Shown: positions 1 through 9,020 of the stretch, one piece after another
Layout of the letters: the number at the start of each line of letters is the position of its first letter
Position numbering within the stretch: the stretch's first letter is position 1
From: Poriferisodalis sp965262965
GTDB lineage: Bacteria; Actinomycetota; Acidimicrobiia; Acidimicrobiales; Poriferisodalaceae
Direction of reading: 5' to 3'
Length of the DNA: 64,000 nucleotides
NCBI RefSeq assembly: GCF_965262965.1
Contig: NZ_OZ253573.1
Location: 2,666,001-2,730,000 of the forward strand
Notes under the pieces: generated by a model
The model's input: only the letters and a program-made list of their open reading frames with translations
Databases searched by the model: none
What the model was told of the DNA's origin: nothing
Position numbers and translations under genes: made by a program

Positions 1-492
1 GACAAAGCCGGCAATGTCGTAGTCGCCGGGCGCGAGGGAATCAGGATGCTCTGCCAGTTCGCCGCCGACGAGCGAGCAACCGGCGGTGCGACAACCACCG
101 GCCAAGCCGACGACGATCTGTTCGACGACATCAGGGTCGAGGCGGCCAGCGGTGATCTGGTCGTGAAACAACAGCGGAGTTGCGCCCAGCGGGACGATGT
201 CGTCGACGCACATCGCGACCACGTCAATGCCGATCGTGTCCCAGCGACCGAGCGCTGCAGCGACAAGCGGCTTGGTGCCCGCCCCGTCGTTGGCGGTGAC
301 CAGGACTGGTTCGTTCAAGCCCGCTGGGAGCGCGGTGATCGCTGCGAAGGCTCCGATGTCGGTGAGCACCTCGGGTCCGAATGTGCTGCGCGCGTACGGG
401 GCGAGTCGGCGGACGGCCTCGTCCCCCGCAGCGATGCTGACGCCTGCGGCTGCATACGTGAGTGGTGCCGGTGCGTCAGTCTGGTCGGGCAT
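1..492 (-). CDS. purM: Phosphoribosylformylglycinamidine cyclo-ligase (AIR synthetase), N-terminal part, cut by window edge
   Basis: PurM closes the imidazole ring, turning FGAM into AIR with ATP in de novo purine synthesis. The 164 codons present read MPDQTDAPAPLTYAAAG and contain the family signatures DGAGTK, GIDVVAMCVDDI and GGELAEH, ending near GDYDIAGF. The start ATG (492-490) overlaps the purF stop by one base (TGATG), implying translational coupling as the last seen gene of the purine run. The C-terminal half lies beyond the window. No frameshift is seen. Identity is clear despite truncation. Confidence 0.95.
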   Translation of the reverse strand, partial: MPDQTDAPAPLTYAAAGVSIAAGDEAVRRLAPYARSTFGPEVLTDIGAFAAITALPAGLNEPVLVTANDGAGTKPLVAAALGRWDTIGIDVVAMCVDDIVPLGATPLLFHDQITAGRLDPDVVEQIVVGLAGGCRTAGCSLVGGELAEHPDSLAPGDYDIAGFV

Positions 493-2051
493 CACAGCGC
501 GGCGGCGCCGGTGTGGACGCTGCCGGTGGCGATCATCGATCGGTCTGGCTCGTCGCTGTGATGGCCAAACACCTCGGCGCGCGCTTGGCCGCCGATCTCC
601 ACCGGATACTCCCCCGTCAGGCACGCATGGCAGAAGCCGCCCCCGGGCACGCCGGTGGCGTCGATGAGCTGAGACAGCGTCAAGTACGCCAGCGAGTCGA
701 CGCCAAGGAAGGACTCGATGGCAGCCAGATCGCGGTTCGCAGCCAACAGCTCATCGGACGTGCCGGTGTCCATGCCATAGAAGCAGGGCCATCGGTAGGG
801 CGGCGAGGAAATGCGCATGTGTACCTCCGCGGCACCCGCTGCTCGCAGCATTTCCACAATCGACCGAGTGGTGGTGCCGCGCACAATCGAATCGTCCACC
901 ACAACCAGCCGCTGTCCGGTGATGCTGGGACGGATCGCATTCAGCTTCGTTCGCACTCCCAGTGATCGCACAAGCTGGTTCGGTGCGATGAACGTGCGGC
1001 CGATGTAGCGGTTCTTCACAAGACCATCGCCGTAGGCAATACCGCTGCGGCGCGCGTACCCCTGCGCGGCTGGGATGCCCGACTCGGGCACAGGCATCAC
1101 CATGTCGGCAGCGACCGGAGCGTTGAGTGCGAGGTGGGCACCCATACGCTGCCGGGCGGCATGCACGTTCTGGCCGGCCAGCATGGTGTCAGGCCGCGAG
1201 AAATAGACGAACTCAAAGATGCACAGCCGCGGGTCCACTCCAGAGGCCTCGCTCGCAGCACCGTCTTTTGCGAATGGGAAGGTCGAGCGGCAGCCGGCTG
1301 CATCGATGAGCACCATCTCGCCAGGTCGCACCTCGCGCTCGAAGGTCGCGCCCACGGTGTCCAGTGCTGGGCTCTCCGACGCGAGCACCCAGCCGCCTCC
1401 ACCGTCGTCATCGCTGAGGCGGCCGAGGCACAACGGCCAGATGCCGTGGGGGTCGCGAATGCCGATCAGCCGGTCACGGTCCGCGATGACGAAGGTGAAG
1501 CCGCCGCGCAGACGCTGCACCACGTCGACCAGTGCGTTGGTCACCGCTTCACGTGGGTGGGCTCGCGACACCCGCGGCTCGGCGGCGATGCGCTGAGCGA
1601 TCAGTTCTGCGACGAGGTCGCTGTCGCTGGTCATGACACCGTCCAGCATCCCGGCATCGGACGCCAGCTCAGCGGTGTTCGTGAGGTTTCCGTTGTGGCC
1701 GAGTGCAAACTCGGTGCCTTCGACGCCGCGGTAGAAGGGCTGCGAAGCTCGCCACGAACTCGAACCCGTCGTGGAGTAGCGAGTGTGACCGATGGCGAGG
1801 TGGCCTTCGAGTCCGGCCAGCACCCGGTCATCGAACGCGCGGGCGACCAAGCCCATGTCCTTGACCACCGTGATGTGAGTGCCGTCGGATACCGCAATCC
1901 CCGCCGATTCCTGGCCGCGGTGTTGCAGGGCGTACAGGCCCAAGTAGCTCAGGTACGCGGCCGGTCCGCCGGGTGTGTACACGCCGAAGACGCCACAGGC
2001 CTCGCGTGGCTTTGTGGGCTCGACCCCGTCGGAACTCATTGCCTCGCTCAT
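492..2051 (-). CDS. purF: Amidophosphoribosyltransferase
   Basis: PurF catalyses the first committed step of purine synthesis, PRPP plus glutamine to phosphoribosylamine. At 519 aa it has an N-terminal Ntn-type glutaminase whose nucleophile would be Cys19 (ACGVFGV) after removal of an 18-residue propeptide. The PRPP-binding loop is VVVDDSIVRGTTT. Cysteines in CIFEFVYFS, PCFYG and CHACLTGEYP match the Fe-S ligands of the Bacillus-type enzyme, so an oxygen-sensitive cluster is inferred. It overlaps purL upstream by 4 nt (ATGA) and purM downstream by 1 nt. Confidence 0.97.
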   Translation of the reverse strand: MSEAMSSDGVEPTKPREACGVFGVYTPGGPAAYLSYLGLYALQHRGQESAGIAVSDGTHITVVKDMGLVARAFDDRVLAGLEGHLAIGHTRYSTTGSSSWRASQPFYRGVEGTEFALGHNGNLTNTAELASDAGMLDGVMTSDSDLVAELIAQRIAAEPRVSRAHPREAVTNALVDVVQRLRGGFTFVIADRDRLIGIRDPHGIWPLCLGRLSDDDGGGGWVLASESPALDTVGATFEREVRPGEMVLIDAAGCRSTFPFAKDGAASEASGVDPRLCIFEFVYFSRPDTMLAGQNVHAARQRMGAHLALNAPVAADMVMPVPESGIPAAQGYARRSGIAYGDGLVKNRYIGRTFIAPNQLVRSLGVRTKLNAIRPSITGQRLVVVDDSIVRGTTTRSIVEMLRAAGAAEVHMRISSPPYRWPCFYGMDTGTSDELLAANRDLAAIESFLGVDSLAYLTLSQLIDATGVPGGGFCHACLTGEYPVEIGGQARAEVFGHHSDEPDRSMIATGSVHTGAAAL

Positions 2052-4333
2052 GACGTGACCCCGCCCAAGGCGCTCGACATCGCGCCACTCCAGCGCTCGA
2101 TCACCTCGTTCACGTCAAGGTCCACATCCCACGACGCCTTGGTGTCGCGTCCGATCCGCAGACGCTCACCTCCGAACTGTCCCAAGCTTCGCCAGCCCAC
2201 GCCAGCGTCGCGTGCTTGCACCCTTGTGCGATCTGTGAGTGCAGGATCGACCCCTGCAAGCACTCGCCCAGTCGGTTCCGCGAAGAGGGCCCTCACGGCA
2301 GGCGCCGTCGGTCCCAGCGGAGGCACGCGCGCCTGCATTCCAAGCCGGTTGCGGCAGCACATTTCCGCGAGCGCAACGGCGATGCCTCCGTCGGACACGT
2401 CATGTATCGCCGCGAACATGCCGTTGCGCACGCCGCGAGCCACGAAGCGAGCTGTCGCTGCTGCAGCATCAAGATCGAGCGAAGGCAGCGCTCCGTCGCG
2501 GCAGCCCGAACGTTCCCATGCCCATTGACTGCCCCCGAGTGGCACCGTTGAGAGTGCGCTGTCGCCCGCATCGCCGAGCAGGACGAGCTCGAAACCGGGC
2601 TGCGCATCGGCGTTGGCAGGCCGCTGGGCCAGGTCTGGGTGCAGGCCGATCATGCACACCACGGGCGTCGGAGCGATATCGCTGCCATTGGTTTCGTTGT
2701 AGAGGCTGACATTCCCGCCGACGACCGGCACTCCGAGTGCGATACAGGCATCAGACATGCCATCGATGGACTCCGACAGTTGCCACATGACCTCGGGATG
2801 GGTCGGGTTGCCGAAGTTGAGACAGTTCACGATGGCGAGCGGATCGGCTCCCACACACGCCAGGTTGAGCGCCGACTCCACCACAACCATGGCAGTGCCG
2901 CGACGGGGATCGGCATGACACCAGCGGTGGTTGCCGTCGGTCGTGATACCGAGTCCTCGACGGGTGAACTCCCCTGTGCGAGGATCTCGCAGTCTCAGCA
3001 AGGTCGCGTCCGCGCCGGGGCCCACAACGGTGTTCAGGAACAGCTGGTGGTCGTATTGCCGGTACACCCAGGTGGGGTCGGCCAGCATGGCCAGCAAGTC
3101 TGTCGCGCAGGCGGCGTCATCGCGGACGTCCAGCGCGGCGGGATCGAGCTCACGGCGAGCGTCGAAATCGGCAGGACGCTGCTGCGGCCGGTCGTAGGAA
3201 GGGGCTTCGTCGTGCAGCGTCGCTGCGGGTACCTCAGCGAGCACCGCTCCATCAGCGCTGTCCCGGATCCGCAAGAGGCCGTCATCGGTGACGCGACCGA
3301 TCACCGTGGCCGCCACCTCCCAGCGTGCACAGATCGACATGACTTCGGCGACGCACGCCGGCGAGACGATCGCAAGCATTCGCTCCTGAGATTCCGAGGT
3401 CATGATCTCGAAGGGTTCCATCGGAGCCTGGCGCAACGGCACGGCAGCGACGTTCACATCCATGCCTGTGCCGCCGCGAGACGCTGTCTCGCTCGTGGCG
3501 CACGTCAAGCCCGCTCCGCCGAGGTCTTGAATTCCTCCCACCAGCCCAGCGTCGAGCATCTCCAGGCATGCCTCGATCAGCCGCTTCTCCTCGTACGGAT
3601 CGCCGACTTGGACGCTGGGCCGCTTGGCCGCATCGTCGGCATCGTCGTCGAAGCCTGCAGACGCCAGCACGCTGACACCTCCGATGCCGTCGCGGCCAGT
3701 GAGAGCACCCATGAGCACGGCCAAGCTCCCCACCTCGGTGGCCCGTCCCAGCACGAGTCGATCCGCCGGCATCGTGCCGACCGCTGCGACATTGACGAGC
3801 GGATTGCCACGGTAGGTCTCACATGACACGAATTCTCCCGCAATCGTCGGGACGCCGACGCTGTTGCCGTAGCCTGAGATGCCGCTCACAATGCCCTGAG
3901 CGATCCAATTGCTTCGAGGATCGTCGAGTGGGCCGACACGCAACGGATCAGCGAGAGCTATCGGGCGGGCACCCATGGCAAAGATATCCCGCAAGATCCC
4001 GCCGACACCTGTCGCGGCCCCTTGATAAGGCTCAATCGCAGACGGGTGATTGTGGCTCTCAATTCTCACTGCCACGGCGATTCCATTGCCGACGTCGACA
4101 ACACCGGCGTTCTCGCCAGGTCCGACGAGTACCCAGGGCGCTTGCGTTGGCAAGCGCGCGAGATGTCGGCGCGATGACTTATACGAACAGTGCTCAGACC
4201 ACATGACGGCGTACATCGCGAGTTCGAGATGATTTGGCGCGCGCCGCAATAGTTCGCGGATCCGACCGTATTCCTCATCGGTGAGCCCCAACGCACGATG
4301 CACATCGTCTTCGACTGATCTCGACGCAGACAC
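2048..4333 (-). CDS. purL: Phosphoribosylformylglycinamidine synthase, small-type subunit II
   Basis: PurL is the ATP-dependent FGAM synthase core that works with PurS and PurQ in the three-part bacterial enzyme. About 761 aa fits the small PurL type. The N-terminus has the typical AMYAVMWSEHCSYKSSR segment, followed by NHPSAIEPYQGAATGVGGI and the central GGAGLTCATSE. I chose GTG at 4333 because GAAGG lies 5 nt upstream; an in-frame TTG at 4345 would add four residues. The stop overlaps purF (ATGA). Unusually it is separated from purQ by a gene on the other strand. Confidence 0.95.
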   Translation of the reverse strand: MSASRSVEDDVHRALGLTDEEYGRIRELLRRAPNHLELAMYAVMWSEHCSYKSSRRHLARLPTQAPWVLVGPGENAGVVDVGNGIAVAVRIESHNHPSAIEPYQGAATGVGGILRDIFAMGARPIALADPLRVGPLDDPRSNWIAQGIVSGISGYGNSVGVPTIAGEFVSCETYRGNPLVNVAAVGTMPADRLVLGRATEVGSLAVLMGALTGRDGIGGVSVLASAGFDDDADDAAKRPSVQVGDPYEEKRLIEACLEMLDAGLVGGIQDLGGAGLTCATSETASRGGTGMDVNVAAVPLRQAPMEPFEIMTSESQERMLAIVSPACVAEVMSICARWEVAATVIGRVTDDGLLRIRDSADGAVLAEVPAATLHDEAPSYDRPQQRPADFDARRELDPAALDVRDDAACATDLLAMLADPTWVYRQYDHQLFLNTVVGPGADATLLRLRDPRTGEFTRRGLGITTDGNHRWCHADPRRGTAMVVVESALNLACVGADPLAIVNCLNFGNPTHPEVMWQLSESIDGMSDACIALGVPVVGGNVSLYNETNGSDIAPTPVVCMIGLHPDLAQRPANADAQPGFELVLLGDAGDSALSTVPLGGSQWAWERSGCRDGALPSLDLDAAAATARFVARGVRNGMFAAIHDVSDGGIAVALAEMCCRNRLGMQARVPPLGPTAPAVRALFAEPTGRVLAGVDPALTDRTRVQARDAGVGWRSLGQFGGERLRIGRDTKASWDVDLDVNEVIERWSGAMSSALGGVTS

Positions 4334-4348
4334 TTCAACCTTCAATCA

Positions 4349-4376
4349 TTGGAACTGGTTGCGGATCTGCTATACA
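4349..4376 (+). promoter_or_regulatory. Promoter of the 4383 gene, leaderless type
   Basis: TTGGAA (4349-4354), a 16-nt spacer and TATACA (4371-4376) make a good sigma-70-like promoter. The ATG of the downstream gene begins 6 nt after the -10, so the transcript probably starts at or next to the start codon. The promoter sits in the short divergent gap to purL. Confidence 0.5.
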
Positions 4377-4382
4377 GACACC

Positions 4383-4784
4383 ATGGCAGAACGAACAATG
4401 TCGGATGAACACAAAGCGGCTATTGCCGCTGGTCGCATCGAGGCCGCTGCGGTCCGCGACTATCTTGAGGCACTCGAGACGCACCGTCCGCGCCCGGGTC
4501 GCAAGCAGACCGCAGAGTCGCTGACGGCAAAGAGGGCCGCTGTTGATGCGCAGATCGCTGATGCGAAGCCCATCAAGCGCCTTCTGTTGATGCAGGAACG
4601 TCGCGATATCGAGGCCGCAATCGAAGCATTGCAGGTTGAACCCGATATGGCATCGGTCGAGACCGGATTTATCGAACATGCGTCGAGTTACGGACAACGC
4701 AAGCGAGTCCAGTACGCGACGTGGCGCGAATTCGGCGTAACGCCGGAGATGCTGGCTCGGGCCGGTATCACCCGGGGCCAGTAA
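4383..4784 (+). CDS. Conserved-looking hypothetical protein, 133 aa
   Basis: I do not recognise a characterised family. The protein begins MAERTMSDEHKAAIAAGR, is rich in Ala, Arg and Glu, is predicted helical without membrane segments, and ends with WREFGVTPEMLARAGITRGQ, which resembles the tails of small actinobacterial proteins of unknown function. A promoter lies directly upstream and coding bias matches the neighbours. It is on the strand opposite to the purine genes, between purL and purQ, with its stop only 4 nt from the purQ stop (convergent). That placement interrupts the usual purS-purQ-purL contiguity. No function can be assigned. Confidence 0.75.
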   Translation: MAERTMSDEHKAAIAAGRIEAAAVRDYLEALETHRPRPGRKQTAESLTAKRAAVDAQIADAKPIKRLLLMQERRDIEAAIEALQVEPDMASVETGFIEHASSYGQRKRVQYATWREFGVTPEMLARAGITRGQ

Positions 4785-4788
4785 GGCC

Positions 4789-5562
4789 TCAGCGGGCTGG
4801 GGTCGCTGCATCTGCGTCCTCGGCTGTCCGCCGCGATGCCACATCGTTCGCCGCACGCGATCTGAACTCTCCGGCGCGGCGGTCCTCGGTGTTCCGTCCT
4901 ACAGCCGCGGTCAGCAACGCTCGCAGGAGCTTGTTGCCATCTGTAGAGCCTAAGAGTTCGGATGTCGCACGCTCGGGGTGTGGCATAAGACCGACGACAT
5001 TGCGGGATTCGTTACAGATTCCTGCAATGTCATCAAGCGATCCGTTCGGATTGCCGACGTAGCGCATCACCACTTGGTCGTTGTCCTGCAACCGCGTGAG
5101 CGTTTCGCCGTCACAGAAATAGTTCCCTTGAAAGTGATTGATCGGAATACTGAGTTGCTCGGACGGCTGGAGGCCTGCACCAACAACGTGATCCACCGAT
5201 GACATGGTGAGGCGTTGCGGTTGGCACACGAACGCGAGTCCCGCGTTTGGTCTCAATGCGCCCGCAAGCAGCCCCGCTTCGGTCAGCACTTGGAATCCAT
5301 TACAGATTCCCACGACAGCTCCACCGTCGCGGGCGAATGACATCACAGAGTCCATCACCGGGGAAAACCGAGCGATTGCGCCTGTACGCAAGTAATCGCC
5401 ATGGGCGAAGCCACCGGGTATCACCACGGCGTCACAGCCACGCAGCGATGACTCGTCATGCGGCAGCAATTCGGCACCCGCACCGATCCCCGCCAACGCG
5501 TCGACGGTGTCGAGATCGCAGTTGGTGCCGGGAAATCGGACGACGCCGATGACGGCACTCAC
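4789..5562 (-). CDS. purQ: Phosphoribosylformylglycinamidine synthase, glutaminase subunit
   Basis: PurQ hydrolyses glutamine and channels ammonia to PurL. It is a class I amidotransferase: nucleophile Cys87 in GICNGFQ, His195 and Glu197 in PHPERA, and N-terminal IGVVRFPGTNCD typical of PurQ. The start is GTG. At 257 aa it is longer than most PurQ (about 220-230) because of a charged, probably disordered tail from about residue 225 rich in Arg, Ala and Asp. It lies 42 nt downstream of purS. Confidence 0.95.
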   Translation of the reverse strand: MSAVIGVVRFPGTNCDLDTVDALAGIGAGAELLPHDESSLRGCDAVVIPGGFAHGDYLRTGAIARFSPVMDSVMSFARDGGAVVGICNGFQVLTEAGLLAGALRPNAGLAFVCQPQRLTMSSVDHVVGAGLQPSEQLSIPINHFQGNYFCDGETLTRLQDNDQVVMRYVGNPNGSLDDIAGICNESRNVVGLMPHPERATSELLGSTDGNKLLRALLTAAVGRNTEDRRAGEFRSRAANDVASRRTAEDADAATPAR

Positions 5563-5604
5563 GGTTGCCGACGTTGATTCGCTCGGGAACTATCTGGACC
5601 GCAG

Positions 5605-5892
5605 CTAGTTGTCGGCATCAAGACTTCCGTGCGGATTGTCGCGGAGCATCAGCTCGATTCGAGCATCTTCGATCACCGGATTGGCCAGCAACCGCTCGCA
5701 CATCTGTTCGGTCGCGGCGCGGGCAGTTTCTGCGTCAGGCGCTGTGACCTCGAGCCGTATCGCCTTGCCGACTCGAACGCCGCTGACGCCGGCAAATCCC
5801 AACGCGTCAAGCGCCCGTTCAATCGTGAGCCCCGCAGGGTCAGCGATCTCCGCCCGAGGCGACACTTCAACAAGGACGTCCCACTGCTTCAT
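5605..5892 (-). CDS. purS: Phosphoribosylformylglycinamidine synthase subunit PurS
   Basis: PurS (95 aa here) is the small structural subunit that bridges PurL and PurQ. The beta-strand start WDVLVEVSPRAEIADPAG and VRVGKAIRLEV fit the family. Its ATG overlaps the purC stop by one base (TGATG), so it is probably translated by coupling. Downstream genes purQ and purL complete the complex, although the 4383 gene intervenes on the opposite strand. Confidence 0.93.
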   Translation of the reverse strand: MKQWDVLVEVSPRAEIADPAGLTIERALDALGFAGVSGVRVGKAIRLEVTAPDAETARAATEQMCERLLANPVIEDARIELMLRDNPHGSLDADN

Positions 5893-6794
5893 CACGGCTG
5901 CATTTCGGCCGCTTGGGCCCAGCGCTCGCACCAGCCAACGTACGATTCGCCCGTCAACGCCTCGTACGCCTCGATGTAACGGCCACGGGTCGCAGCGATG
6001 ACATCTTCGGTCAGTGGTGGCGGCGGTGGCTCCTTGTTCCAGCCTGTCGCTGCCGTGGCGTCGCGAACCGGCTGTTTGTCGAGCGAGGGCGGAGCGGCGC
6101 CCGGCCGCCACTGATCCTTGGGCCAAAAGCGCGAGGAATCCGGCGTGAGAATCTCGTCGGCGATGACGAGCGCCCCGTCGACGTAGCCCAGCTCGAACTT
6201 GGTGTCGGCGATGACGATGCCGCGTCCTGCTGCATGCGCTGCACCGGCGCTGTAGGCATCAACGCAGATCTGGCCTGCTGCATGCGCAGCCTCGCTGCCG
6301 ACGAGGTTCGCTGCCTCGGCAAATGAGATGTTCACGTCGTGTCCCGTGGTGGCCTTGGTCGACGGCGTGAAGACCGGTTCGGGAAGCCGCTCAGATTCCA
6401 GAAGGCCCGCAGTCATCGGCTCGCCGTGCATGGTGCCGCCGGTGCGGTACTCCTTCCATGCCGATCCGGTGATGCATCCGCGCACGATGCACTCGATCGG
6501 CAGCATCTCGGCGCGACGCACCAGCAGCGCGCGCCCCGCCCAGTCCGCACCGTGTGCGGGGGCCCCGAAGTCCGCCGGGTCCGCCGACACAACGTGCGTC
6601 GGCGCAATCGGGCTGAGCCAGTCCGACCACCACAGCGTCATGGCGGTCAGGACCTGCCCTTTGTCGGGAATTGGTTCTCGAAACACCACATCGAACGCCG
6701 AGATGCGATCGCTCGCCACCATCAGCAGATGTTCGGCGTCCACCCGGTACATCTCGCGCACCTTGCCGCGATGGACGAGTTCGAGTTCGCTCAC
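5892..6794 (-). CDS. purC: SAICAR synthase (phosphoribosylaminoimidazole-succinocarboxamide synthase)
   Basis: PurC joins CAIR and aspartate using ATP. The 300-aa protein shows HRGKVREMYRV, VASDRISAFDVVF, IECIVRGCITGSAWKEY and KATTGHDVNISF, all characteristic. The start is GTG at 6794, supported by a strong AAGGAG 6 nt upstream. It couples to purS through TGATG, and follows purB after a 73-nt gap. Confidence 0.96.
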   Translation of the reverse strand: MSELELVHRGKVREMYRVDAEHLLMVASDRISAFDVVFREPIPDKGQVLTAMTLWWSDWLSPIAPTHVVSADPADFGAPAHGADWAGRALLVRRAEMLPIECIVRGCITGSAWKEYRTGGTMHGEPMTAGLLESERLPEPVFTPSTKATTGHDVNISFAEAANLVGSEAAHAAGQICVDAYSAGAAHAAGRGIVIADTKFELGYVDGALVIADEILTPDSSRFWPKDQWRPGAAPPSLDKQPVRDATAATGWNKEPPPPPLTEDVIAATRGRYIEAYEALTGESYVGWCERWAQAAEMQP

Positions 6795-6867
6795 GTAGAT
6801 CTCCTTGGGGTCACGGCGACGTGGACGGTGGTGGCCCCGACGACCTCACTGAGCGATAAGCCCACGA

Positions 6868-8331
6868 TCAGATCGCCTCGCTCGCTTGGTAGTGCACCGC
6901 GCAGCGGTGGCGGTCGGCCACCTCAGTCGCTGCTGCAACGAAGTCGGCCACGTGCTCGACCGCTCGACCGCTGAACGAGGCCGGTTCTGCGAGTGCAGCC
7001 GCGACGGCGTCGGCATCGAGGCCCAGCTCTGGATCGGCCGCGATGCGCTCGGCCAGGTCGTTGCGCGCTGCGGTGCCGTCGCGCAGAGCCACAGCGGCAG
7101 AGGTGGCGTGGGCCTTGATGAGTTCATGTGCGCGCTCTCGGCCAACCCCAGCCGCGACCGCCGTGGCCAGCAGTCGGGTGGTCGCAAGGAACGGCAGGTA
7201 CTCCGCCAGTTCGGCCGCGAGACGTGCGGGATAGGCACCGAATCCGGCGAGCACGTCAAATGTCGTCTCCAACGCGCCATCCAGCGCGAAGAACGCGTCA
7301 GGCAGGACGACCCGTCGTACGACCGAGCAGCTGACATCGCCTTCGTTCCACTGATCTCCTGCCAGCCCCGCGGCCATCGTCAGATGACCTCGCAGGATCG
7401 TCACGAGCCCGCTGATGCGCTCGCAGGAGCGGGTGTTCATCTTGTGCGGCATGGCCGACGAGCCCACCTGCCCCGGCGCGAAGCCTTCAGTCACGAGCTC
7501 GTGGCCTGCCATGAGGCGCACAGCGAGGGCCAGATTGCCCAGCGGCGCCGCGGCGCCCACCACGGCGGAAACGACCTCAAAGTCCAACGATCGGGGATAC
7601 ACCTGCCCGACCGAGCCCAGCACGCGATCGAAGCCCAGCTCGTCCGCGATACGGCGCTCCAGTCGCTCTACCGCGCCGGAGTCTCCACCGAGGAGCTCCA
7701 GCAGATCCTGCTGGGTGCCGACCGGACCGCGCAGACCACGCAGCGGATAGCGAGCGATCAATGCTTCCAGCCGCTCAAGAGCCGCGAGTGCCTCGGTGCC
7801 GATCGTCGCCCAGCGCTTGCCGAGCGTCGTGGCCTGCGCGGGCACGTTGTGCGTACGGCCGGTCATCACGACATCGCTGTCCGCATCGGCCCGGGCGCCA
7901 AGACGGATGATCAGCGCAGCGAGGCGGTTCATCACGAGCTCCATGGCGGCGCGCACCTGGCACTGCTCGACGTTTTCCGTGAGATCTCTCGACGTCATCG
8001 CGCGGTGGATTTGTTCGTAGCCAGCCAACGCGCAGAATTCCTCGATGCGCGCCTTCACGTCGTGACGCGTGATGCGCTCGCGTGCCGTGATGGACGCGAG
8101 ATCAACCTGATCGATGACGGCCCGGTACGCCTCCACTGCTCCTTCGGGAACCTCGACACCGGCGTCGCGCTGGGCTTCGAGCACCGCGATCCACAGCCGG
8201 CGCTCCAGGATCACCTTGTGACGCGGTGACCACAGTTCAACCATCTCTGCGGACGCATACCGGGCCGCAAGCACGTTGGGGATCTTGTCGAGAGCGCGAC
8301 CGGAGGTCGCCGATTCGAGTTGCTCAGCCAT
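6868..8331 (-). CDS. purB: Adenylosuccinate lyase
   Basis: PurB cleaves SAICAR to AICAR plus fumarate, and adenylosuccinate to AMP plus fumarate, so it serves both the main pathway and the AMP branch. The 487-aa protein carries the fumarase/aspartase superfamily signature SSAMPHKMN, plus TSRDLTENVEQ and TGRTHNVPAQATTLGKR. The ATG at 8331 has a GAGG element upstream. purE lies 21 nt upstream on the same strand. Confidence 0.96.
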   Translation of the reverse strand: MAEQLESATSGRALDKIPNVLAARYASAEMVELWSPRHKVILERRLWIAVLEAQRDAGVEVPEGAVEAYRAVIDQVDLASITARERITRHDVKARIEEFCALAGYEQIHRAMTSRDLTENVEQCQVRAAMELVMNRLAALIIRLGARADADSDVVMTGRTHNVPAQATTLGKRWATIGTEALAALERLEALIARYPLRGLRGPVGTQQDLLELLGGDSGAVERLERRIADELGFDRVLGSVGQVYPRSLDFEVVSAVVGAAAPLGNLALAVRLMAGHELVTEGFAPGQVGSSAMPHKMNTRSCERISGLVTILRGHLTMAAGLAGDQWNEGDVSCSVVRRVVLPDAFFALDGALETTFDVLAGFGAYPARLAAELAEYLPFLATTRLLATAVAAGVGRERAHELIKAHATSAAVALRDGTAARNDLAERIAADPELGLDADAVAAALAEPASFSGRAVEHVADFVAAATEVADRHRCAVHYQASEAI

Positions 8332-8352
8332 AGCCCGCCTCGCCCAGGGTTG

Positions 8353-8871
8353 TCACCGAGCACCCGCTGCACGGAACTCGGCGAGCTGGGTCCCAAGCCG
8401 CTCGTCTGCGACCGCAAAGATCTCCACTGCAAGCACCGCGGCGTTCGCCGCTCCATTCACCGCGACGGTCGCCACGGGAATCCCTCGAGGCATCTGCACC
8501 GTCGAGAGCAACGCGTCCAGGCCGTCCGCCAGACCACCGCTCAATGGCACGCCGATCACCGGAAGGGTTGTCTGGGCGGCGACCGCGCCTGCCAGATGCG
8601 CAGCCATGCCGGCACCGCAGATCACCGCTCCGACGCCCTCGGCGCGCGCTCCGGCTGCGAACGCCACTACCGCGTCGGGCGTGCGGTGGGCGCTCATGAC
8701 CTGCGTGGTGTGCGGCACGCCGAAGCGATCGAGCATCTCAGCGGCGGACGCCATCTTGGAGGCGTCGTTCGGCGAGCCCATCAAGATGGCGACAGATCGC
8801 ACGGTCGCCGCATTCGGCGGCGCGTCGGCAGCAGTCACCGTCCCCGGCGACGCGCCGTGCCCAGTCTCCAT
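8353..8871 (-). CDS. purE: N5-carboxyaminoimidazole ribonucleotide mutase (class I PurE)
   Basis: PurE rearranges N5-CAIR to CAIR. The 172-aa protein has the family core VAILMGSPND, MSAHRTPDAVVAFA, VICGAGMAAHLAG and TTLPVIGVPL, matching class I enzymes that need PurK. No purK is visible in this window. The ATG at 8871 has GGGAG 6 nt upstream. The first 25 residues (METGHGASPG...) form a non-conserved extension before the Rossmann-like core. Confidence 0.93.
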   Translation of the reverse strand: METGHGASPGTVTAADAPPNAATVRSVAILMGSPNDASKMASAAEMLDRFGVPHTTQVMSAHRTPDAVVAFAAGARAEGVGAVICGAGMAAHLAGAVAAQTTLPVIGVPLSGGLADGLDALLSTVQMPRGIPVATVAVNGAANAAVLAVEIFAVADERLGTQLAEFRAAGAR

Positions 8872-9020
8872 GTCATGCTCCCTGCTGGCCGCCGTCGCGC
8901 CGTGCCAAGCGACGATTTCTCGTCGGCCACAGTCTCGCTGCCCGGAGCCCGCAACGGGGAGATTTCCAACAGAACAATCGAAACAATTTTAGCCTGTGCG
9001 GCCAGATTCGGCGGTCTCGG

